Shown here: positions 1 to 6,555 of the stretch, piece after piece
How the letters are laid out: each line of letters starts with the position of its first letter
Numbering within the stretch: the stretch's first letter is position 1
From: Thermococci archaeon
GTDB lineage: Archaea; Hadarchaeota; B88-G9
Assembly: GCA_003660555.1 (NCBI GenBank)
Contig: QMUK01000059.1
Span: forward strand, 1-8,143
Direction of reading: 5' to 3'
Length of the DNA stretch: 8,143 bases
The notes under the pieces: model-generated
The model's input: only the letters and a program-made list of their open reading frames with translations
Told to the model about the DNA's origin: nothing
Databases searched by the model: none
Translations under genes and position numbers: made by a program

Positions 1-567
1 CTAGAAAGTCGTTGACGCCGAGACAGAGGCTTTTCTCTACGATCTCCTCTAGAACTGAACCGTTCCCTCTCCAAAGAAGGAGGTTAACTCCAACCTCAAA
101 TCTTCTACCGAGAAACTTATCTAGCACATTGCACATTTCCGGATCTCTAATGCTGACTCTAACCTCGCTGACGTACCCCTCAAGCCGAGCTATCTGCTCT
201 TCGGAGGCGGCTGTTCCGTTCGTCGTTACTGAAATGTCCAGCCCCGTATTATTCCATGTCCACTCCGCAATCTCTTGAAGGTATGGATACATGAATGGCT
301 CTCCGCCGCCGAAGGCAACGCCAGAATGCCCCAAGAATCGAGGAACCCGATGAGCCGCTTCAGCTCGTCTAGCTGCCATTCTTCCGTCTTGTTTGGAGAT
401 GCAGATGCGTAGCAGAACCAGCAGTTCTGGTTGCATCTTGAAGTCAGGGCTATCTGGGCGTAAAGCGGCTTAATCCATGACTTCGATCTTATCTGCGGCG
501 TGAAAACGCATAGCCCAGAGTTTCTTTCATGGATGAAGAGGCCTTCAGGCGTCAGAACCCTTCGCAT
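1..567 (-). pseudogene. Radical SAM protein, frameshifted and cut by the left window edge
   Basis: The first part (567 down to about 321) reads as the N-terminus of a radical SAM enzyme: TSRCNQNCWFCYA holds the CxxxCxxC motif (C45, C49, C52) that binds the 4Fe-4S cluster used to cleave S-adenosylmethionine. Near 321-322 the frame breaks. One added base (CTGGCG to CTGGGCG) restores LGVAFGGGEPF, the SAM-binding GGEP motif, then TTNGT, and the frame stays open to base 1 without a stop. The family fold therefore continues past the window. The ATG at 567 has only a distant GAGGTGG (18 nt upstream). In-frame codons before it (RWKIIGIG) look coding, so the true start may be a non-standard codon further upstream. 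Substrate is unknown; SPASM-type or peptide-modifying enzymes are possible. The single lesion could be a real mutation or an assembly error. The radical SAM identity is secure. Confidence 0.85.
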
Positions 568-771
568 CCCAATCCCAATAATCTTCCACCTCGCTATGAT
601 CCTCTAGGAATCCGGAAGGAACATTTTGCGTTCGATCGCGTAAGTTGCATGTTTGAAGAGGCTGCAAGCGGCATCCTATAGTCTTAAAGGGCACTCTAGG
701 AAGCATTTAGAGAGGATAGTCTAATTGGGTTTCAAGTAGGGCGCCGACTTAAGCCGCTGCATGCGTCGCAA

Positions 772-2907
772 TCATTGCTTATGGGAAAATAATTTTCCCG
801 TTAAGGCATGGTAGAGGGTCCATACGACCATGTTGCTGTAGTATTCTGTTCCCCATCTTAGGCTGCCGTCCACTGGCGATATGTTCCATGTGATGTTCCA
901 TGGGGTCTTCTGGTTTAGGGCTATGTTCTCATATGTTTTTTTGGCTACTTCAAGTCCCAGGTCTTTTTCTCCGGCGTAGATGCAGGTGGCCGCGTAACAG
1001 AAGGACTCTCCGATTGTTATGCTGTCAGAGTGGTGACCATGGGATTCGTAATCTATCTTGCCGTTGGGCTTTACGCCGTTGACAACACCATACTTTGTTG
1101 CTGCAACGTTCAGTCTTTTTACGGCTTTTATAACGCTGATTATATGATCTTTCGGCAGGAACTCGCCTAAACCGATTAGGTAGGCGTACCATTGCCCCAC
1201 AAGCTGATTGCCCAGGCAAGTGTCTGAAGCTCTGCCCGTCTCCGGCTCGTTGTATAGGCTGTAGTATTCGCCGTTCCATAGCTTCTCCTCGAAGCTTTTT
1301 AAGCCTGCATTAAACCATTTTTTGCAATTCTCGGCGAAGGTCTTATCGCCTTTTATCTGTGCAAGCTTCTCAGCTGCCTTCAAGCATGCCAGCCAAATGG
1401 TGCCTACATAAGTTGAGGTGCCGTAAAACCTCCAGCAGTCATAGTATTGCATAGAGACTTCGTTCACTACATGATCGTTGTCTGTATCCAATGTTTTTGC
1501 GTAGTATACGGCCTTCTTTACATGCGGATATATCCTGTCCAGAAACTCTTTGTCGCCTGTCCATAGATAGTCCCGGCAGGCCATCAGAACGAACTCTGAG
1601 GAGTTTATTGATTTTTGAACTTCATAGTATGGACGGTCAAAGAATTCTGGTCTGCCAAGAGCGAAGGGTATGGCTCCATCATCTCTCTGATGTTTCGCAA
1701 ACTGATACATAACGTTGAATTCTATGTCTGGGAACATCATGGCCATTGGAATGCTACCGTAAAATCTACAGACAATTGTCTCCATTATTGGGCAAGAGAC
1801 AAAGCTTTCGCTATGACCGAATCTTCCATCCTTTATCCAGAAAGTATTGCGTGCAAGGGAGTATAACGAGTTTATTAAGGCATCCTTAAGCCAATAAGGC
1901 AGGTCAGAGCCGTAAATTTCGTCCTGCCACGCAACGGTTCGCTTGTATAGGCTGTCTAAGTTTTCGGCTACATAGCGGGCTACATCCCACGCGTCCGAGA
2001 ACCAGTTGCTATACATGTGCCCCAAAAAGGCACCGGAGGAATCCGCTAGATTCGGAAAGTACCATGCTAGAACGAAACATAACGTCTTTGTTTCATCCGG
2101 TTTAAGTGATGTTTTTGCGGCTAGAGCCCCTGCTGGTGAACGGTAATCCACGTCTTCTGAGGAGGCTACATTCGGCAGTCTTCCTTCCTTACTGAAGGCT
2201 GGCAAGAATCCCGTTCCAGAGGTGTAGGGATTCCAAGATGCCAAATACGTTAACTCGGCGTCTCCAAGATATATAAGTGCATAACTGTCCCTCGTACCTT
2301 CCGCCGTGTAAAACAATCCTCTTATCCCATCTTTGCTCTGGAACCTGTTTAACTGTTTACCTTGGCTTGGAATATCGTTACCCCATGAAAAGGCAATAGA
2401 AACTTCACATGGGGATCCGCCGACGTTTTTAACGTCAAAGTAGAAGATTGCTGCCGGAATACCCGAATTTTTGCTGTCTCCGGGAATAAAAGGTGTGAAG
2501 GCTTGCATGTTGACTATAACGGGCTCGACTTCAAACTTTATATCGACCATTGGATAATGACCGTAGTACTCGAGGCTCTGAATCCTTGTCTCGCTTTTTA
2601 GAGAAGGATCGAATATGTAAGATAATTCTTGCAAGGGCGGATCGTACAGGTAATTCCCAAGAACTTTACATTGGCTCTTCCCACCGGAGGATGTGTAGAT
2701 GGCGAAGAAGCTTCCCCGTGGATTCCATCTGTCGCGGATATTATTCCTTAATGTGCTGGCGCTGAATGAGCCGTCTGAACCTAAGACGACTGAGCCGGTA
2801 CCTAAACCTCCTAAGGGAACGCCAGATTTTGCTTCTCCATACTCATATTTTACGCAACTAGCTATGTTTTTGAATCCTCTAAACCTAACTTTTACAAATT
2901 TTGCCAT
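772..2907 (-). CDS. GH116 family beta-glycosidase (glucosylceramidase/beta-glucosidase type)
   Basis: This is a 711-aa protein with an N-terminal beta-sandwich domain (about 1-310) and a C-terminal alpha-barrel catalytic domain (about 325-711), the layout of glycoside hydrolase family 116. Visible family signatures are VPLGGLGTGS (residues 30-39), GRFGHSES with presumptive nucleophile E367, RFYGS (381-385), DYLWTGD and NQLVGQW (567-573). Characterised relatives include human GBA2 and archaeal SSO1353, which remove beta-linked glucose or xylose, so the likely reaction is exo-hydrolysis of beta-glucosides or xylosides. There is no signal peptide, so it should act in the cytoplasm. I chose the ATG at 2907 because GGTGAG (2911-2916) lies just upstream; an in-frame ATG at 2940 would add 11 residues but has no ribosome-binding site. 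A weak TATA-like CCATATAG (about 2991-2998) lies upstream. The gene is intact, unlike both neighbours. Exact substrate cannot be told. The residue expected to be the acid/base is unusual (see findings). Confidence 0.88.
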   Translation of the reverse strand: MAKFVKVRFRGFKNIASCVKYEYGEAKSGVPLGGLGTGSVVLGSDGSFSASTLRNNIRDRWNPRGSFFAIYTSSGGKSQCKVLGNYLYDPPLQELSYIFDPSLKSETRIQSLEYYGHYPMVDIKFEVEPVIVNMQAFTPFIPGDSKNSGIPAAIFYFDVKNVGGSPCEVSIAFSWGNDIPSQGKQLNRFQSKDGIRGLFYTAEGTRDSYALIYLGDAELTYLASWNPYTSGTGFLPAFSKEGRLPNVASSEDVDYRSPAGALAAKTSLKPDETKTLCFVLAWYFPNLADSSGAFLGHMYSNWFSDAWDVARYVAENLDSLYKRTVAWQDEIYGSDLPYWLKDALINSLYSLARNTFWIKDGRFGHSESFVSCPIMETIVCRFYGSIPMAMMFPDIEFNVMYQFAKHQRDDGAIPFALGRPEFFDRPYYEVQKSINSSEFVLMACRDYLWTGDKEFLDRIYPHVKKAVYYAKTLDTDNDHVVNEVSMQYYDCWRFYGTSTYVGTIWLACLKAAEKLAQIKGDKTFAENCKKWFNAGLKSFEEKLWNGEYYSLYNEPETGRASDTCLGNQLVGQWYAYLIGLGEFLPKDHIISVIKAVKRLNVAATKYGVVNGVKPNGKIDYESHGHHSDSITIGESFCYAATCIYAGEKDLGLEVAKKTYENIALNQKTPWNITWNISPVDGSLRWGTEYYSNMVVWTLYHALTGKLFSHKQ

Positions 2908-3053
2908 AACCTCACCTATCCTCGAGTTTTCGCTGCACATACACTACGGCTTGAGCGTCGCAAACATAAATGCCTTTCTCACGCCATCGCACTATATGGA
3001 ATACCCACTAAAATGCTATTTTTAGATGATACGGGAAGTGCATAATTGAAGTG

Positions 3054-3502
3054 CTATAGAAAGCTTTCCAGAAAATTCTTGAAGGAAATCGTTTTCATCC
3101 ATACGTCGGGATAGTCCTCGTCGTTTGAAAGGAGAGGCTTGTCCAAGTTCTTTGCGGCTGCGGCCGGCTAGCATCAGCAGATGTACACTGGGAGGAGCCA
3201 ACGACAAATCAGGCAATCTCTTAATGAACTCTTTTAGATCAGATTCCTCTATAATCCTCTCTTTCATCCCCAGAAGCCTCCTCTTTTTTAGTAAGTGCAC
3301 ACAGAAACTTTGCGAATGGATTGAATTCTGAACTGTAATCCAAAAGAAACTCCTTGACAAGTTTAAGATTCTCTAATGTTTTCGGAACATCCCAGACGAC
3401 TTAGAGAGGCGGATATCCCGCACATGCATAGCGACTCGCAAATCTTCTTTCGTATTCCCGGTCTCGGTATGCTCTAATAATGGTTGAGGCTTTAACCCTC
3501 AT
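3054..3502 (-). pseudogene. Decayed gene of unknown function, one stop and two frameshifts
   Basis: The ATG at 3502 overlaps the stop of the upstream gene as ATGA, a typical translational-coupling arrangement. It reads MRVKASTIIRAYRDREYERR and continues to YPPL, where an in-frame TAA (3401-3403) interrupts it. The same frame then carries on as VVWDVPKTLENLKLVKEF. Near 3255-3270 coding character moves to a second frame (IIEESDLKEFIKRLPDLSL, PPSVHLLMLAGRSR). Near 3155-3165, in a GC-rich repetitive stretch, it moves to a third (AKNLDKPLLSNDEDYPDVW), ending at TAG 3054-3056. Put together this would be a soluble protein of about 148 residues. I do not recognise the family. Three lesions in 450 bases make a real pseudogene more likely than sequencing error, though unpolished indels could explain the two shifts. 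The 112-codon open frame 3022-3360 captures only the middle piece in its true frame. Confidence 0.6.
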
Positions 3503-3723
3503 TCTTCAGAAGCCTCCTCCCACCACTCATTGACGGCGTCCAGCCTCACGCCCCATCCCCAGTCAAACAAAAGCCAGTAATGTTCGCCTTCCTGTTCTAT
3601 CCGAAGGACTTCCCCGCATATCTCATCGAATCTCCTCCCCAAACGCTCGGCATTTTCTGGCGTATGCTTCACTTTTACGCAGATGTATCGGCCAACCAAG
3701 CCTTTAGCCTCTTCAGGATCCAT
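3499..3723 (-). CDS. Small hypothetical protein, 74 aa
   Basis: I do not recognise this protein. It is acidic and aromatic-rich at its C-terminus (WLLFDWGWGVRLDAVNEWW), with a pattern of short beta strands (YICVKVKH, GEVLRIEQ, HYWLLFDW) that would suit a small SH3-like barrel; that fold is only an inference. The start at 3723 is preferred because AGGAGGG (3730-3736) sits 6 nt before it; an in-frame ATG at 3747 lacks such a site. A TTAAAAAT box at 3787-3794 could be its promoter. Its stop overlaps the start of the decayed gene downstream (ATGA), so the two were once an operon, and it may have lost its partner. Confidence 0.7.
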   Translation of the reverse strand: MDPEEAKGLVGRYICVKVKHTPENAERLGRRFDEICGEVLRIEQEGEHYWLLFDWGWGVRLDAVNEWWEEASEE

Positions 3724-3786
3724 TTGGAGCCCTCCTTTTCTCCGCAACCTTCCAGCGCTTCGCCTCCAAAAACTAGAATTATGAGG

Positions 3787-3794
3787 ATTTTTAA
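3787..3794 (-). promoter_or_regulatory. Putative archaeal TATA box for the 74-aa gene
   Basis: On the minus strand the bases read TTAAAAAT, about 64 nt before the ATG at 3723. Transcription starting about 25 bp downstream would leave a leader of roughly 40 nt containing the AGGAGGG site. No other AT-rich box is seen between the two divergent genes in this direction. The call rests on sequence resemblance and position alone. Confidence 0.35.
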
Positions 3795-3850
3795 GTCGTC
3801 TTCAAGGCCTCAAGCGGTTGGAGAGTGCATGTCCCGTTTGGAACGTTAAG

Positions 3851-3858
3851 TTTATATA
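3851..3858 (+). promoter_or_regulatory. Archaeal TATA box of the RHH regulator gene
   Basis: TTTATATA is a close match to the archaeal TATA consensus, preceded by purine-containing AACGTTAAG that could serve as a BRE. Its centre lies about 37 nt before the ATG at 3892. Initiation 25 or so bases downstream would fall near 3880, giving a leader of about 10-12 nt that just includes a short GGTG. The three-half-site operator starts at its last base. Confidence 0.7.
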
Positions 3859-3885
3859 GTTGGATACCCAACTTTAAAGTTGGGT
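3858..3885 (+). promoter_or_regulatory. Putative operator: three AGTTGG half-sites at 10-bp spacing
   Basis: AGTTGG occurs at 3858-3863, its reverse complement CCAACT at 3868-3873, and AGTTGG again at 3878-3883. The starts are exactly 10 bp apart, so all three face the same side of the helix. The second and third copies sit in a perfect 20-bp palindrome, acccaactttaaagttgggt (3866-3885). The array fills the space between the TATA box and the start codon of a ribbon-helix-helix protein. Bound protein would cover the expected transcription start. RHH proteins bind as dimers to short inverted or tandem half-sites and commonly repress their own genes, so autoregulation is the natural reading. Confidence 0.7.
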
Positions 3886-3891
3886 GTTTAA

Positions 3892-4485
3892 ATGAAGACG
3901 ACGCTCCAGATCAATGATGTGTTGCTTGAAAGATTTCAGGAGGCCGTTCTTAGGGAGCATGGTAAACTAAAAGGCGCGCAGAGCGAGGCTCTTGAAGAAG
4001 CCGTGAAGCTCTGGCTTGCGTTTAAGGGTGTAAAGAGGTACTTCGCAATAATCGATTCCAAAAGTGCCAAAATAGCGGATTTAGAACATGTTAAGAAGAA
4101 TATGATTAATGCTTTAAGGGAGAGAAAGGTTCAGAGGGCTGAAACTCTAGTTTTCCCGCTCTTTGATTCCTTCGACAGGGAAGACCTGACTGGTTTGCTT
4201 GAGGCCGTTCAGTCAGTTCTAGGGAAGCCTACATCTTCAGACGGGTCAATTGAGGATTTGGAGCATAGCGGCGATTGGGCCGTTTACTCCTGGAGAATAA
4301 GGGAGGGTGAGCATGGATACAGCATGAAGTTCGTGATGAGAATGAGTTTCAATCACGTAGGCTACAGTAGGATCTGGTCAAGGGAGATCTTGAATGTCCG
4401 AGATATCCAAGAGAAGCTGTCAGAGAAGGATCTATCGTATGAGATTAAACCCTCTGAGCCGACCTATCAGCCCATTCAGGAATGA
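3892..4485 (+). CDS. Ribbon-helix-helix (CopG/Arc-type) regulator with unknown C-terminal domain
   Basis: Residues 1-43 fit the ribbon-helix-helix DNA-binding fold. A short strand, KTTLQIN, would insert in the major groove. It is followed by helix one (DVLLERFQEAVLREHG), the turn GKLKGAQ, and helix two (SEALEEAVKLWLAFKG). Residues 45-197 are not recognised. They hold a helical part (ADLEHVKKNMINALRERKVQ), a stretch resembling a small alpha/beta domain, and strands such as WAVYSWRI and YSMKFVMRMSF near 139-160. RHH proteins are often only 45-100 aa, so the extra 150 residues suggest a ligand-binding or partner-binding domain. The ATG at 3892 follows the TATA box and operator closely. The gene converges on the minus-strand cluster and overlaps its last gene by 41 bp. 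It probably represses itself; control of the divergent 74-aa gene is possible but not shown. Confidence 0.75.
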   Translation: MKTTLQINDVLLERFQEAVLREHGKLKGAQSEALEEAVKLWLAFKGVKRYFAIIDSKSAKIADLEHVKKNMINALRERKVQRAETLVFPLFDSFDREDLTGLLEAVQSVLGKPTSSDGSIEDLEHSGDWAVYSWRIREGEHGYSMKFVMRMSFNHVGYSRIWSREILNVRDIQEKLSEKDLSYEIKPSEPTYQPIQE

Positions 4486-5059
4486 CCGGATGGGGCAAGC
4501 CATAGAGGATCCTCCCCTTCTCCTTCTCTCTTCTAGCCAATTCTCCGATCTCAACCATCATTTGATCGCGGTATCTCACTCCATGCTTCGGAGGGGTCAT
4601 CCCTCCATAGCTGACGAGCAAGATAGCGTCGAGATCTGAGACTTCATCGAGGAGTTTACCCAGCAGCTCAATCTCTGATGCGTAAAGGTCGCCCACGAAC
4701 AAGACGAGAAGATCTCTGGTCGCCAAGAACCACCAGAACGCATGAAGGCGTCGCACCCTGATCCCGATGAGCCTCGAGAGCGTTCTTGAACCAACCGGCG
4801 TGACCTTTACCCTCTTAATTACGGCTGATGATCCCTCGCTGATATAGATGCTTGAATACGTCTTTCTCTTAGCTCTCATTCTAGGCACATAATTGTCAGA
4901 ATATATCAGAGGCTCTGGAAACCTAAAGCTACTCTTCAAAGGATCATGATCTACATCTTCATGGCTTACGAGAGTAAATCGAGTCGGAAACCCGAAGATC
5001 CACCTGTCAAACTGAATACTTCCAATCAGCCTGTCAAGATTATCCCTACCCGCCTTCAA
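4445..5059 (-). CDS. Possible metallo-beta-lactamase-fold protein
   Basis: Translation from TTG 5059 gives 204 aa. Features resembling an MBL-fold metallohydrolase, in order, are FTLVSHEDVDHDP (29-40; H33, D35, D37, H38, an HxDxDH form of the usual HxHxDH), H106 in RLHAFWW, VGDL (122-125, with D124 as possible bridging ligand), and ILLVSYGG followed by KHG (H159). The family hydrolyses esters, phosphodiesters or other substrates at one or two metals, but no substrate is implied. The N-terminus is shorter than usual for the fold. No ATG or GTG start exists. The frame is open only six codons upstream (LKGDWR) to the TAA that ends the preceding VWA-like gene in the same frame. Initiation at TTG after termination, readthrough, or a lost start are all possible. 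Its last 41 bp overlap the convergent regulator gene. It could also be a degenerate, inactive member. Confidence 0.5.
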   Translation of the reverse strand: MKAGRDNLDRLIGSIQFDRWIFGFPTRFTLVSHEDVDHDPLKSSFRFPEPLIYSDNYVPRMRAKRKTYSSIYISEGSSAVIKRVKVTPVGSRTLSRLIGIRVRRLHAFWWFLATRDLLVLFVGDLYASEIELLGKLLDEVSDLDAILLVSYGGMTPPKHGVRYRDQMMVEIGELARREKEKGRILYGLPHPVIPEWADRSAQRV

Positions 5060-5077
5060 TCTCCAATCGCCCTTAAG

Positions 5078-6319
5078 TTATTTATGGGAGTTGAAGTTGA
5101 TATGCGCTGTTGTGAAGCCGGGTGCGACGACTGGCTTATGCGTGTATCCTATCATTGCGAATCCAGCCTTCGACGAGACCCTTCTGAACCATTCTTGAGT
5201 CTCGCTTTTCTCCACATCGAATATGTCGCCGTCAGTAAGCATTATAACAGCGTCGCCGCTGTTCATGAATCTGTAAACCTTCTCTAAGACGAGTTTGCAT
5301 ACTGTCCCGCCGCCGCCCTTCATCATCGGCGCAACCCTCCTAGCAACCTGCTGCGGACTTTCAGCCCTCAAAACCTCGTAGGCCTCAGCGTCCCAAGCGA
5401 TTGCCCTCAACGAAGCCCTCCTAGCCTCATGCTTGACGATGCCCAAGAAATATCTCAGCTCATCCTCTCCGATGCTCCCTGAAGTGTCGATTAGACACCA
5501 TACCGTGTATCGGTAGTTTATTGGTCCTGGTAGATCGTCAGAGCGGCGGTTTGGATATGCGAAGCTAGCGTCGAACTTCGAGCTGTTCCTCAAGCCGAAG
5601 CGAACCGTCACCTGCCATGGAGGCCTAACCTCGAGAACCTCGTCGATTATCCTTTCAAGCCCAGCCGGTAATGTGCCGGCTTGCTTCGCGAATGCCTTAG
5701 CCTTCTCGCACAGCCTCTTCCAAGCCTCTCTGAGATCCTCCCTATTTTTCGGCTCAGTCACGCTTCTATCTCCTTCCTGAATCACTTCGCCCTCCACGAT
5801 TCCCGGGATTAGGTCGTCGCCTAATCCTCCATCCCCACACTGCCCGCCCTTCCCTCCATATTTCTCGAGAACCCTAACGATCTCCTCCGTGCTCATCTTC
5901 TCCAAGTCTTCAACCCGAAGCCCCGTGACCGTTGCCAAAGTGTTAAGTGTGACGATGCTCCCACAGTCATAGTCGACTCCTGAAACCCTCGCACTTGATA
6001 TTCCATGATTCACCTTTCCGTCAGCCACGAAGTTATACAGGTCATGGTCGAAGCCCTTCATTCTGAAGGGATGACATAGAACGGCGTGGAGGCACTCGTG
6101 AATCGCCACGAACCTTTTAGCCTCGACCTTCAGGCTGCTCCACCAAGAGGGGTTGATGGCTAATGTTCCACGCTCGTCCACGCCGGCCGTCTCGATGATC
6201 TCGGTCGCCACGATCCTCGCGTAGCTGAGCGGGATCACGACGAACGGGAAGTAGCGGCCGCAGAAGATCCTGATGTCGCGGAGATCCATCCTAATATTCT
6301 CAAGAACCTTCGATGACAT
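5078..6319 (-). CDS. VWA-like putative metallopeptidase (DUF2201/COG3864 type)
   Basis: This 413-aa soluble protein has two parts. The N-terminal part (about 1-245) has AIHECLHAVLCHPFR (72-86), a zincin-like HExxH (H74, E75, H78) with a further H83, as in the VWA-like putative metallopeptidases; residues 151-190 are a Gly-rich, acidic linker. The C-terminal part (about 270-395) is VWA-like: LIDTSGS (276-282) gives the MIDAS DxSxS, GGGGT (335-339) the threonine, and LTDGD (361-365) the aspartate. Homologues usually lie beside a MoxR-type AAA+ ATPase and are thought to work with it in metal-dependent assembly or maturation; no MoxR gene is in this window, though one could be beyond the right edge. 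AGGAGGG lies directly before the ATG at 6319, with only 1-2 bases of spacing. It sits second to last in the minus-strand run. Peptidase activity is unproven for the family. Confidence 0.85.
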   Translation of the reverse strand: MSSKVLENIRMDLRDIRIFCGRYFPFVVIPLSYARIVATEIIETAGVDERGTLAINPSWWSSLKVEAKRFVAIHECLHAVLCHPFRMKGFDHDLYNFVADGKVNHGISSARVSGVDYDCGSIVTLNTLATVTGLRVEDLEKMSTEEIVRVLEKYGGKGGQCGDGGLGDDLIPGIVEGEVIQEGDRSVTEPKNREDLREAWKRLCEKAKAFAKQAGTLPAGLERIIDEVLEVRPPWQVTVRFGLRNSSKFDASFAYPNRRSDDLPGPINYRYTVWCLIDTSGSIGEDELRYFLGIVKHEARRASLRAIAWDAEAYEVLRAESPQQVARRVAPMMKGGGGTVCKLVLEKVYRFMNSGDAVIMLTDGDIFDVEKSETQEWFRRVSSKAGFAMIGYTHKPVVAPGFTTAHINFNSHK

Positions 6320-6394
6320 TCCCTCCTAGACGGAGACTTTTATTTCCATGCTGGTTGTGGCGATTCTTCCTTTTCGCATGAAAATCCGCATGTT

Positions 6395-6535
6395 CTATGG
6401 ATGAACTCTTAATGCTCTCGGCATCAGATGAATCTCTCTGCTAAGCCGATTCATGGCTTCTATCAGCTGAGGCATCATCCTCGAAATCTCGATTACAGCC
6501 TGCTTGTAGGCTTTATCCAGCTCTTCCTCACTCAT
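6395..6535 (-). CDS. Small hypothetical protein, 46 aa
   Basis: A short gene between the membrane protein and the VWA-like gene. GAGGTGA (6543-6549) lies 7 nt before the ATG, a better ribosome-binding site than several longer genes here have. The product (MSEEELDKAYKQ..., ending RVHP) is predicted to be helical, with a heptad-like run of hydrophobic residues (AVIEISRMMPQLIEAMNRL), so it could dimerise or clasp a partner helix. It starts 20 nt after the upstream stop. The family is not recognised. A role as an accessory subunit of the metallopeptidase or membrane protein is only a guess from position. Confidence 0.6.
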   Translation of the reverse strand: MSEEELDKAYKQAVIEISRMMPQLIEAMNRLSREIHLMPRALRVHP

Positions 6536-6555
6536 AAAATCTTCACCTCGCAATT

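Noticed and set aside
12-278. Plus-strand open frames opposite the minus-strand genes, such as 12-278, 1615-1866 and 6719-7090
   Set aside because: They lie antisense to well-supported coding sequence, have no ribosome-binding sites and show no recognisable motifs, so they are shadows.
226-567. A 113-aa radical SAM protein taken at face value
   Set aside because: After about residue 82 the frame is shifted: the residues there are a frameshift product, while the real continuation (GGGEP onward) lies in another frame.
568-771. Promoter or terminator between the radical SAM and GH116 genes
   Set aside because: Only weak matches such as CTATAGG were seen, with no poly-T tract and no stable hairpin I could write out. 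Nothing firm can be called in these 204 bases.
2908-2940. The longer start of the GH116 gene at 2940
   Set aside because: No ribosome-binding site precedes it, the 11 extra residues do not resemble the family, and GGTGAG directly precedes the ATG at 2907.
3022-3360. A 112-codon minus-strand open frame as an intact gene
   Set aside because: Only about 3165-3267 looks coding in this frame. The sequence on both sides reads better in the other two frames, and the true start is the ATGA-coupled ATG at 3502, so it is part of the decayed gene.
6326-6391. A 21-codon frame just upstream of the VWA-like gene and in its frame
   Set aside because: It has no clear ribosome-binding site and no recognisable sequence, and it ends in TAG before AGGAGGG. 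It is most likely leader sequence.
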